A stretch of 64,000 bases of DNA, from positions 1 to 64,000 of the forward strand of contig JAFGCX010000010.1 of the NCBI GenBank assembly GCA_016932415.1. The letters are read 5' to 3'. A model generated the notes under the pieces. It was not told the origin of the DNA. It made no database searches and was given only the letters and a program-made list of their open reading frames with translations. Below are positions 8,005 through 15,430 of this stretch, piece by piece (position 1 is the stretch's first letter; every line of letters begins with the position of its first letter). The stretch is from Candidatus Krumholzibacteriota bacterium (GTDB lineage: Bacteria > Krumholzibacteriota > Krumholzibacteriia > Krumholzibacteriales > Krumholzibacteriaceae). The position numbers were made by a program, and so were the translations under genes.

Positions 8005-9444
8005 TCATGCAATGTCCGGCTTATCTGCGTCGCCGCGGAAATCCTCCTTGCGCAGCCCGTAATGTCTCATCTTGTCGTAAAGACCTCGCGGATGGATGCC
8101 GGCTCTTCTTGCCGCTTCGCCAACGCGCCCTCCAGTTTCCGATAGCACCATCTTCAGGTATGAGCTCTCGACTTTCTCTATCACTCTCGTCTTGACGTCT
8201 TTCAGCTGCTGGTTCCGCCAGTCGGGATCGAGGTTGTCGACGATCCTGTCCATCGACAGATAGTCGTGATTGATCGCGTAGATTCCCTGGGGCAGGTCGC
8301 CAAGAGTTATCATATCGCCCTGGCAGAGTATAATGGCTCTCTCCATGACGTTTATAAGTTCTCTTACGTTTCCCGGCCAGGAATATTCGATCAGGGCGTC
8401 CATCGCTTCTTCGGAGATCCCTTCTACCAGCTTGTTCATCTTCATACTGAAGCGGTCGATGAACTGTTCGACGAAAAAGGGGATATCCTCTTTTCTCTCC
8501 CTGAGCGGAGGGACAGTCAGCGAAAGCACGCTGAGCCTGAAATAAAGGTCTTTTCTGAACCGGTCTTTTTCAATCTCTTTTTCTATCTGCCTGTTTGTCG
8601 TGGCGATGACCCTGACGTCGACCCATATCGATTTTTCCCCTCCAACAGGTTTCACTTCATAATCCTGAAGCACCCTTAGAAGTTTCGCCTGCATGTGAAT
8701 GGGGAGTTCTCCTATCTCATCGAGCAGGAGCGTTCCGCTGTGGGCAAGTTCGAAGGCGCCGCGTCTCTGTCTCACCGCTCCTGTAAAGGCGCCTGCCTCA
8801 TGTCCGAACAGTTCGCTCTCGAGGAGCTGTTCCGGCAGCGCCGCGCAGTTGACGGCGATAAAGGGAGCCGCGGCCCTCTGGCCCTCGGCATGGATCATCC
8901 TGGCAAGGTGCTCCTTGCCGACTCCGGTCTCCCCGAGCAGCAGGATCGGAGAGCTTGTCCCTATGATCTTTCCTACCATCTCCATAAGGATCTGCATCTG
9001 GGGCGAGTGGGCGATCAAAGTCTCTATTCGAGGTTTCTGAAGGCCACCTTCTCCCGTGATAGGCCGCTCGACAAGGTTTCTCCTCGAATAGATCGTCGTC
9101 TCCACTGCCTCGATAAGTATATTCTTCTGCAATCCCTGATAGAGTACGACATCAGCCCCCATCGCGATAAGGTTCGCGTGGTCCTCCGGTGAGTTGCTGT
9201 CATGGAGCACGACAGTCGTCGGCGTTTCGGGAAGGTCGTTCAGGAGAGAGATCGACGACTCGAGAGGTTCGGGAAGCAGCGATGAGGATACTATGAAAAT
9301 ATCTCCGTTCGTGCGCAGCGCTTTCTGAAAAGGATTCTTCAGGTGCCCGATGCTCTCGAGGCGGACGTTCGCCTCGTTGAAATATTCGCGTATCCCTTTT
9401 TCGAGTGTTTTATCCTTTATTATCAGGACAAGACGTATCAGCAC
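8005..9444 (-). CDS. Sigma54-dependent transcriptional activator with degenerate receiver domain
   Basis: NtrC-family protein of 479 residues. Residues 1-120 have a receiver-like pattern but lack the usual catalytic residues. The acidic pair is replaced by IIKD, the expected phospho-Asp position reads S53 in GDIFIVSSSLL, and the conserved Lys is absent (VVLYQGL). The AAA+ domain is intact: Walker A GETGVGKE (171-178), GAFTGA (218-223), Walker B LLDEIGE (D242, E243) and the FRKDLYFRL sensor region. The C-terminus is a Fis-type helix-turn-helix (GRVGEAARRAGIHPRGLYDKM). It probably drives sigma54 promoters under control of something other than phosphorylation. GTG start with AAAGGAAG upstream. 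Confidence 0.9.
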   Translation of the reverse strand: MLIRLVLIIKDKTLEKGIREYFNEANVRLESIGHLKNPFQKALRTNGDIFIVSSSLLPEPLESSISLLNDLPETPTTVVLHDSNSPEDHANLIAMGADVVLYQGLQKNILIEAVETTIYSRRNLVERPITGEGGLQKPRIETLIAHSPQMQILMEMVGKIIGTSSPILLLGETGVGKEHLARMIHAEGQRAAAPFIAVNCAALPEQLLESELFGHEAGAFTGAVRQRRGAFELAHSGTLLLDEIGELPIHMQAKLLRVLQDYEVKPVGGEKSIWVDVRVIATTNRQIEKEIEKDRFRKDLYFRLSVLSLTVPPLRERKEDIPFFVEQFIDRFSMKMNKLVEGISEEAMDALIEYSWPGNVRELINVMERAIILCQGDMITLGDLPQGIYAINHDYLSMDRIVDNLDPDWRNQQLKDVKTRVIEKVESSYLKMVLSETGGRVGEAARRAGIHPRGLYDKMRHYGLRKEDFRGDADKPDIA

Positions 9445-9524
9445 TTTGAATCTTCCTTTCGGGCCGATAAAAATAATTCGATAAATTTCAGCCTGGAGTT
9501 TTCAGCATAATATGAATCAAAATT

Positions 9525-9548
9525 ATATCGGTAATACTATACCGATAT
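9525..9548. promoter_or_regulatory. Perfect 9-bp dyad, possible operator
   Basis: ATATCGGTA at 9525-9533 and TACCGATAT at 9540-9548 form a perfect inverted repeat with a 6-base centre. It sits about 80 bases upstream of the sigma54-activator start. A related half site, TACCGATA, lies at 9724-9731. This looks like a dimeric regulator site, possibly for autoregulation; no binding protein can be named. Confidence 0.4.
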
Positions 9549-9630
9549 GGCTTCTTTTGTCAAGCTCCAGTTTTGTTGAATATAACCTTTTATCAATAGG
9601 GATGCTAAACCGAATCATACTATAAATAAA

Positions 9631-9837
9631 TCACTTTCCAGATTTGCGATTGCTCCGGATCAAGTCAGCTCCGATCAATAGCAGTAAAATAATACTTATA
9701 ATGAAAATAAAAAGTATTATTATACCGATAATTTCTTGGGGCTTGATTTGAAACCTTTGGTAACAGATAGTAATATATAACGTTACAGTGATATGTATAA
9801 ATCGCCCGATTGGCCCGCTAATTGCGTTGACTGTCAA
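9631..9837 (-). CDS. Doubtful small membrane protein
   Basis: A possible 68-residue protein with one strong hydrophobic segment (about residues 38-58, rich in Ile and Leu) and a basic C-terminus (LIRSNRKSGK). It starts at TTG, has no visible ribosome binding site, and lies in an AT-rich gap between divergent genes. AT-rich DNA readily gives such hydrophobic frames, so it may not be a gene. Confidence 0.25.
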   Translation of the reverse strand: MTVNAISGPIGRFIHITVTLYITICYQRFQIKPQEIIGIIILFIFIISIILLLLIGADLIRSNRKSGK

Positions 9838-9854
9838 TCAATTAATTAATCAGG

Positions 9855-9880
9855 CTAAAGGTCCATAAGTGGGGCTTTAG
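9855..9880 (+). other. Leader hairpin upstream of the 9.9-14.2 kb operon
   Basis: CTAAAGGTCC (9855-9864) can pair with GGGGCTTTAG (9871-9880) around loop ATAAGT, with one mismatch and one G-T pair. A run of T at 9890-9896 follows after nine bases. The gap makes it a poor intrinsic terminator, but it could be an attenuator-like leader structure for the operon starting at 9923. Confidence 0.3.
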
Positions 9881-9922
9881 AACGGTCTGTTTTTTTGGGA
9901 AAGGCGTACAGGAGCGACTGTT

Positions 9923-10177
9923 ATGTCAGGTGAATTCAAGAGACGGGATGATGACATCTACGACGGCGACGACGATATATACAACGATTACGACTTTGAG
10001 AGTGAGGATTTTCTGCCCGATGAAGAGCTTGATCTGGACGAATTGGACGCGCGGATCCACCGCAAAGGTGGCAGAAAAGGGACTGATGAAAGAATCGAGC
10101 GTGAAAAGGAACACGCGAGGAAGAAAAAAAGGCGTAAAGAACGCCGGGAAAAAAGGAATATAGACTGGGATGATTAG
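9923..10177 (+). CDS. Small acidic-then-basic protein of unknown function
   Basis: An 84-residue protein with no recognisable family. Residues 8-42 are extremely acidic with interspersed Tyr (for example DDDIYDGDDDIYNDY). Residues 46-78 are Lys/Arg-rich (ARKKKRRKERREKR). It ends NIDWDD. There is no Cys, signal peptide or membrane segment. ATG is preceded by AGGAG. It is the first gene of an operon, 39 bases before the AdoMetDC-like gene, so it may be a substrate, carrier or assembly partner of the downstream enzymes. Its C-terminal DWDD loosely recalls the EDWGE end of the LysW amino-group carrier, but without LysW's zinc-ribbon cysteines. That comparison is speculative. Confidence 0.7.
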   Translation: MSGEFKRRDDDIYDGDDDIYNDYDFESEDFLPDEELDLDELDARIHRKGGRKGTDERIEREKEHARKKKRRKERREKRNIDWDD

Positions 10178-10216
10178 TTGCCCGCGTGATGACGGGTGAC
10201 TTTAGAAAGGGATAAA

Positions 10217-10621
10217 ATGTCAATAACGGTCGAGCGGACAAGTGTAATACGTGAGGAGGCGATCAGGCGGAATGCCTGGGGGATCGCTTCGGCGATAGAT
10301 ATCTATGATTGTGACGCAGATTCAATAAGGGATGCCGATCTGATCCGCAGGTTCGTAGTCGAACTGTGCGACCTGATCGAGATGAAACGTTTCGGAGAGA
10401 CTCAGGTAGTGCATTTTGGTGAGGACGAACGCGTGGCGGGTTATTCGATGGTGCAGCTGATCGAGACATCTCTGATATCGGCTCATTTCGCCAACCAGTC
10501 GAACGCTGTCTATCTGGACGTGTTCAGCTGCAAACCGTACGATCCTGAGGTAGTGAGAGAATTCGCGCAGAAATACTTCGGTGGCCTCAGAAGCGAATTA
10601 AATGTTGTACTCAGAAGCTAG
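10217..10621 (+). CDS. S-adenosylmethionine decarboxylase-family pyruvoyl enzyme
   Basis: A 134-residue member of the small bacterial/archaeal AdoMetDC (SpeH-like) family, which self-cleaves at a Ser to make a pyruvoyl cofactor. Aligned with Thermotoga SpeH, the processing Ser is S85 in LIETSLISAHF, the His of the IHT motif is H90, and the Cys of the FTC motif is C105 in LDVFSCKPYD. The residue before the processing Ser is Thr here, not the usual Glu. ATG 10217 follows GAAAGGG; an upstream in-frame GTG at 10196 is less likely. No aminopropyltransferase gene is nearby. Homologues of this family are known to have been recruited as ornithine or arginine decarboxylases, so the substrate may not be AdoMet. 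Confidence 0.85.
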   Translation: MSITVERTSVIREEAIRRNAWGIASAIDIYDCDADSIRDADLIRRFVVELCDLIEMKRFGETQVVHFGEDERVAGYSMVQLIETSLISAHFANQSNAVYLDVFSCKPYDPEVVREFAQKYFGGLRSELNVVLRS

Positions 10622-11597
10622 CGGTGACAAGACGGGCAATTTAAAAATCAGGATAAACACAGATCTGGAAGAGGCTGCCAGATTGTGGATAGGCCTGTCT
10701 CTCCCTACAGATCTCTTCGGATGCTGGCAGATCAGGAATTCCTTTCATGAAAGCTTTGGCCGACCACTTCATATGGTCGTGGCCGAAAGGGGCGGGAAGG
10801 TCTGCGGTTTTCTCGCGCTGAGCAGGATCGAGGAAGAGGATTATTTCGGCGCGTTTCCCGGTGAGACCTGGAATGGCCAGACCTGGCTGGAACAGAATAC
10901 CATGCCTTCTTCCTCGGCAGATGTGGCGGCAGCCCTCTGGGATGCGGCGCCGGAAAATACTGTTGTCCGGTATGTCGAGCAAGCGATCGCTTCCGGCATC
11001 GCCGATGCCGAGATCGATGAAACGGGGTATCTCTTTCATCCTTCCGATTACAACTGGGATTTCGATGAATACTGGAAGACCTTTTCCGGTAAATCGAGGA
11101 AACGTCTCTCGCGCGAGATAGGGTCTCTGGGCGATATCGTCATCGGGCCGAGTGAAAAGATAGCGGGCGATATCGAGTGGATGTTCCGCGTAAATATCGC
11201 TGAATTCGGGAATCTCTCTTATTTTTCCGATTACAGGTTCGTCGAAGCTTTTGAAAAGATGATCGGATGGTTATCGTCTTCGGGGATGCTCAGGGTGACA
11301 ACGGCTACTATAGGCGGAGTAAGGGCGGCGGTCGACCTGGGAGCTGTCTTTAATTCCCGTTATACCGTAATGGCGGGAGCCACTTCGCCGGAGTTTCCCG
11401 GAATCGCCAAGGCTATCAATCTCTACCATATCCGGGTCAGCTGCCAGGAAAGGTTCAGCCAGACTGACTTTCTCTGCGGTGATTTCGGATGGAAGGAGAG
11501 GTTTCATCTTACGCCGAGGCCACTGTACGTACTAAGCACGCGATCTGCCGGGTACCGGTTGACGGTGGCGGCGGAAGGGAAGGATCGATGTGTCTGA
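10602..11597 (+). CDS. GNAT/BioF2-like (FemAB-fold) acyl- or aminoacyl-transferase
   Basis: A 331-residue protein resembling the BioF2-like acetyltransferase (GNAT_6) group, which shares its fold with FemAB/FemX peptidyl transferases. The C-terminal half is typical: KSRKRLSREIG, then a long helix, GVRAAVDLGAVFNSRYTVMAG and GIAKAINLYHI, and DFLCGDFGWKERF at the end. The N-terminal half (about 150 residues) is less conserved. The start overlaps the AdoMetDC-like gene by 20 bases and the end overlaps the ATP-grasp gene by 8, so translation is probably coupled. It could transfer an acyl or aminoacyl group onto an amine made by the neighbouring decarboxylases. Confidence 0.75.
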   Translation: MLYSEASGDKTGNLKIRINTDLEEAARLWIGLSLPTDLFGCWQIRNSFHESFGRPLHMVVAERGGKVCGFLALSRIEEEDYFGAFPGETWNGQTWLEQNTMPSSSADVAAALWDAAPENTVVRYVEQAIASGIADAEIDETGYLFHPSDYNWDFDEYWKTFSGKSRKRLSREIGSLGDIVIGPSEKIAGDIEWMFRVNIAEFGNLSYFSDYRFVEAFEKMIGWLSSSGMLRVTTATIGGVRAAVDLGAVFNSRYTVMAGATSPEFPGIAKAINLYHIRVSCQERFSQTDFLCGDFGWKERFHLTPRPLYVLSTRSAGYRLTVAAEGKDRCV

Positions 11598-12897
11598 ATC
11601 GCGCGTTCTGGTAGTCGGAGCTACCCGCGACTATATCAGTTATATCCAAGAGAATCTTCCCGGCAGATCGGTATTTCTGACCGATCCTTCCGAATACCCG
11701 AGTGATCAGCCCCTGGCGACGCCAGGCGATTTTCATCTTATCCACCCCCTTCATGAGAGGGAAGCTGTTCTGAGAAAGGTCGATGCCTCACTTGAAAAAT
11801 CCGGCCTGACGATCGGTGGCGTGGCCTGTTTTGACTGTGAATCGCTTCTTCTCGCCTCGGAACTGGCCGGGGGGTATAATAATTTCTCGGATAAGGATGC
11901 TATAATCAGATGCCGCGACAAATTTCTTTCCAAGAAAGCATGGGAGTCACGTGGAGTCGACTGTCCGAAAGCCGCCATGGTAAAGAGCGCAGAAGAAGCT
12001 GTATCGTTTTTTTTCTCGATCGGCGGGCCGATAGTCCTTAAGCCGGCGATCCTCAGCGGAAGCGAACTTACTTTCAAGTGTCTCGATGAGCGGGGAACGC
12101 GGGATGCTTTCGACGTGATATCCCAGGGGCTTGAGCGAAAGAGGCCCGATCCGGCTTTTGACAGGGACGGTCTTCTTGGCGATGGAGCGGTCCTGTGCGA
12201 AGAGTGGATCGAAGGCCCCGAGTACAGTGTCGATTTTATTCATTCGAAAGGAAAGCTTGATATCGTACGCGTGGCGAGAAAGCATCTCCTTCCGGGGGAA
12301 CCGGCAGGGACGGTGCTGGCGTACGAACTACCCGCCCCCGATTTTCCACTGACTCTTTCCCGCTTCAGTGAATTGCTCAGGCCGGCAATAGAATCTCTCC
12401 GGCTCGGGCGGTGCATGGGGATGGCTGACTTCTTTATTCGCGACGGCAGGCCGTATTTCCTGGAAATAACCCCTCGCCCGGCGGGGGATTGCCTGCCCCA
12501 GATGATAAAGTCGAGCAGTGGGCTTGATATGATCTCGGCGCAGATCGATTTTGCCGCGGGGGGAGAGGTGAAGGTGCCGGAAAAGGAACGGTGGGATCAT
12601 CTTGTCGGTCTTCGGGTGCATTCACGCTCGGAGGGCCGTTTCAGATCGGTCAGTGTCAGGAGCGATACTCTGCCGCAGGAGATAATCGAAGTCAGCTGGC
12701 TGAAAAAACCTGGAGACAGCATAAAACTGCCTCCAGAGGATTATGGCAGCTGGCTGATCGGACATATGATCTTCAGGCCTCTATCCGGGATCGACGTCGG
12801 ATCCCAGGTGAAACAGGTGCGGGAAGCTGTTGAACTCGAGATCGAACAGGAAATCAACGATGCAAAAAAACGAAAACTGTCCCACCAGCCGCTATGA
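11590..12897 (+). CDS. ATP-grasp ligase
   Basis: A 435-residue ATP-grasp enzyme forming an acyl phosphate and then, most likely, an amide bond. It shows the pre-ATP-grasp N-terminal Rossmann-like domain, the nucleotide-binding KPAILSGSELTFKC and CEEWIEGPEYSVDFI, and the metal-binding end ADFFIRDGRPYFLEITPRP. The final 130 residues (GLRVHSRSEGRF onward) form an extra domain I cannot name. GTG start preceded by GGAAGG; the gene overlaps both neighbours (8 bases upstream, 38 downstream). Its place between a FemAB-like transferase and a PLP decarboxylase suggests it joins an amino acid or amine to a carboxylate. Confidence 0.8.
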   Translation: MSESRVLVVGATRDYISYIQENLPGRSVFLTDPSEYPSDQPLATPGDFHLIHPLHEREAVLRKVDASLEKSGLTIGGVACFDCESLLLASELAGGYNNFSDKDAIIRCRDKFLSKKAWESRGVDCPKAAMVKSAEEAVSFFFSIGGPIVLKPAILSGSELTFKCLDERGTRDAFDVISQGLERKRPDPAFDRDGLLGDGAVLCEEWIEGPEYSVDFIHSKGKLDIVRVARKHLLPGEPAGTVLAYELPAPDFPLTLSRFSELLRPAIESLRLGRCMGMADFFIRDGRPYFLEITPRPAGDCLPQMIKSSSGLDMISAQIDFAAGGEVKVPEKERWDHLVGLRVHSRSEGRFRSVSVRSDTLPQEIIEVSWLKKPGDSIKLPPEDYGSWLIGHMIFRPLSGIDVGSQVKQVREAVELEIEQEINDAKKRKLSHQPL

Positions 12898-14221
12898 TGA
12901 AAAAGATCTGATCGGGCTGCACCCCGATCTTATGCGCGTCCTTCGAGATACTCCTCCTCCCATGGATGAGGATATGCTGAGAGATTTTGTCGGCGGCTAC
13001 GTGGAGAAAGCCGGGTCTTTTCGTGAAATAGCGAGGGAGTACGGATCCCCGCTTTATATCCTGGATCCATCTGTCCTTAAAAAAAGATTATCCAGGTTCC
13101 GTGAGGCTTTTTCGATCCTTTCCAGACCTGTCGAGGTTTATTACGCTGTAAAGAGCAACAATATGCCTGAGATCGCCGGGATAATCGCCGGCGAGGGTGC
13201 GGGCCTCGATGTTTCAAGCGGAAGGGAACTTCGTCTGGCCCTGAAAGCCGGCGCGAAAAAGATAATGTTCAGCGGTCCAGGCAAGACAGATAGCGAGTTG
13301 TCAGCGGCGCTCGATAACAGTGACAGGGTGACTGTCCTTATCGACAGTTTCGGAGAACTCGATCGTCTCGGCGAGATATCGCGGAAGATGTCACGCACGA
13401 TAAAAGCCGGTGTGAGACTGACGACTGTAGAAGACGGGCTGTGGAGAAAATTCGGCATTCCCCTGGCAAAACTGCGCGATTTTTTTGTCAGATCGGAAAG
13501 TCACCGATTCGTGCGGCTCGAGGGCATACAGTTCCATACAAGCTGGAACCTTACTCCCGATGCCCAGACTGCTTTCCTCGGCAGGCTTGGTGGCGCGTTA
13601 AGGGAACTCCCCGAGTCGATACTTCGGAAGATTGGTTTTATTGATATTGGAGGCGGTTACTGGCCCGAGCATGGGGAATGGCTGAGAGCCGGAGGGACTC
13701 CATCGGGAGCGTTGAGGAACCTTCTTTCCCCGAATGGCCCCGATACAGGATCGAGATATCTGCTGAAAAGCAGGGAGATAGAGGATTTCGTCGAGAGTAT
13801 TTCCGCCGCTATTGACAGGGACCTGCCCGGGATGGAAGATTGCGCGATCTGTGTTGAACCGGGTCGGTGGTTATGCCATGCCAGCATGCACATCCTGATG
13901 ACAGTCGTCGATTTGAAGGATCCCGATATCGCAATTACCGATGCCGGTACCAACGCTGTCGGATGGGAACGTTTCGAGCATGATTTCTTTCCCGTGATCA
14001 ATTTATCACAACCGGGAGTGGAGGAACATCGGTTCGACATACTAGGATCGCTCTGCACTCCGCATGATCTCTGGGGCTATTCATATCACGGGAGATCGAT
14101 AAATCGAGGGGATATGCTTCTTATTCCCACCCAGGGGGCATATACCTACAGTCTCAGGCAGGAGTTTATCAAGGAACTGCCGAAGACTGTCGTCGCGTCC
14201 ATAGACCAATCAAAAGACTAA
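12860..14221 (+). CDS. PLP-dependent fold type III decarboxylase (DapDC/ODC-like)
   Basis: A 453-residue member of the diaminopimelate/ornithine/carboxynorspermidine decarboxylase group. The PLP Lys is K98 in YYAVKSNN. Other family blocks are GAGLDVSSGREL, FHTSW, GGGYWPE, CVEPGRW, and the C-terminal CTPHD pair (C399, D403) matching the CxxxD active-site motif contributed across the dimer. ATG 12860 follows AGGAAATC and overlaps the ATP-grasp gene. An upstream TTG at 12830 is less likely. The substrate is not predictable. It could supply an amine (or D-amino acid) to the ATP-grasp and transferase steps encoded just upstream. Confidence 0.85.
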   Translation: MQKNENCPTSRYDEKDLIGLHPDLMRVLRDTPPPMDEDMLRDFVGGYVEKAGSFREIAREYGSPLYILDPSVLKKRLSRFREAFSILSRPVEVYYAVKSNNMPEIAGIIAGEGAGLDVSSGRELRLALKAGAKKIMFSGPGKTDSELSAALDNSDRVTVLIDSFGELDRLGEISRKMSRTIKAGVRLTTVEDGLWRKFGIPLAKLRDFFVRSESHRFVRLEGIQFHTSWNLTPDAQTAFLGRLGGALRELPESILRKIGFIDIGGGYWPEHGEWLRAGGTPSGALRNLLSPNGPDTGSRYLLKSREIEDFVESISAAIDRDLPGMEDCAICVEPGRWLCHASMHILMTVVDLKDPDIAITDAGTNAVGWERFEHDFFPVINLSQPGVEEHRFDILGSLCTPHDLWGYSYHGRSINRGDMLLIPTQGAYTYSLRQEFIKELPKTVVASIDQSKD

Positions 14222-14304
14222 AGCAGGCAAAGGAATATTTTCGAGATATTTCTGGACGCCGCGCCGCGTGACCGGCGGGTTCGGCGCGAGATCCCGGATC
14301 GGGG

Positions 14305-15198
14305 TCATTTTCTGTTCTTGAAGATCCCCACGACGCTTGCTACTACCAGCGCAGCCCCTGTGATTGTCCACCACGAGACATCCTCTTTCAGGATGAGCCA
14401 GCCGAGGAATACAGCGATGACCGGGTTGACGTAGGCGTAGGTCATCACTACCTGGTATGGAAGAAGCCGAAGCGTCGTCAGGTAAGAAGTAAAGCATATC
14501 ACCGAACTGAGCAGTACAAGGTATCCCCAGGCGGCCCACGCTTCCGCGGTCGGTGCGGGGAAAGGTTCGCCTCGCAGGATGACGAAGACAAGAAGCCCCG
14601 CTCCACCGAGCAACTGTTGCCATCCCGACATGGCCCGGTCGCCAAGGCCGAGTTTACGCCGCTGAAGCCATATCGAGCCGGTAGCCCAGGCGAGAGGAGC
14701 AAGAAGCAGAGCGATCACAGAGAGTACGTCAGCGGTCGTCCCCCGGCTCAGGACGGGCCAGGAGAGGACTCCCACACCGATAAAGCCGCTTAAAATAGCC
14801 CCGGAGATCTTCCATCCCGGCAAATTTTTGTCGACAACGCAGTTTATGCAGGCTCCCCATATAGGCATCGCCGCTACGAGCAGAGCGGCAAGGCCCGATG
14901 AGACTCGCATCTCCGCCCAGCTTACCAGCCCGTTGCCGCCGACCCAGAGGAGGATCCCGCTTCCGGCGAGGATCCCGAGTTCGCTTCGGGAAGGACGTAC
15001 TCTTTCTCCGCGCGAAAGAGCCCAGAGAAGGAGGATCGCCGAAGCTGCGATCACTCTCATCAACGCCATGGTGAAGGGGGGAAATCCGGACCCTTCCCTT
15101 ACCGCGACTCGTATCGCGAGATAGGTCGAACCCCAGACAAGATATACGATCGAGAGGTGAGCAAGCCCTCTCCTGCTTAGTTTTTCTTTTTCTTCCAT
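14305..15198 (-). CDS. EamA/DMT-family transporter
   Basis: A 297-residue inner-membrane protein with about ten hydrophobic segments arranged as two EamA repeats. The first begins VWGSTYLAIRVAV and the second contains PLAWATGSIWLQR. It ends VVASVVGIFKNRK. The sequence SGLAALLVAAMPIWGACI is typical of the YedA/RhaT-like drug/metabolite exporters. Length is normal. It converges on the PLP decarboxylase gene with 83 bases between them, so it need not belong to that operon, though an amino-acid or amine exporter would fit there. Confidence 0.85.
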   Translation of the reverse strand: MEEKEKLSRRGLAHLSIVYLVWGSTYLAIRVAVREGSGFPPFTMALMRVIAASAILLLWALSRGERVRPSRSELGILAGSGILLWVGGNGLVSWAEMRVSSGLAALLVAAMPIWGACINCVVDKNLPGWKISGAILSGFIGVGVLSWPVLSRGTTADVLSVIALLLAPLAWATGSIWLQRRKLGLGDRAMSGWQQLLGGAGLLVFVILRGEPFPAPTAEAWAAWGYLVLLSSVICFTSYLTTLRLLPYQVVMTYAYVNPVIAVFLGWLILKEDVSWWTITGAALVVASVVGIFKNRK

Positions 15199-15430
15199 GC
15201 TGGAATGGAATATACATCCAAAGCTTATGACAGCATATCAATTTATTGAATACCGGGCTCAAAGTGGCCCGTTTTTCAAAAAGAATAGCCAGTTCGGAAG
15301 TCGGAAAAATTACGATTAATCGATAATTATTCTTATATTGTTGACCCTGCCACAGGCATGATGCTACGCTTTCAATCCAACAGAAAAAAGAATGATAATG
15401 CAATCTTGGCCTGTTTTATGGAGGTGCACG

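Noticed and set aside
9855-9897. Intrinsic terminator ahead of the five-gene operon
   Set aside because: The hairpin and the T run are separated by nine bases and the stem has a mismatch, so it is recorded only as a possible leader structure.
9923-14221. Classical polyamine (spermidine or norspermidine) operon
   Set aside because: Although an AdoMetDC-like and an ODC/CANSDC-like enzyme are present, there is no aminopropyltransferase, carboxynorspermidine dehydrogenase or agmatine gene, and ATP-grasp plus FemAB-like genes are not part of those pathways.
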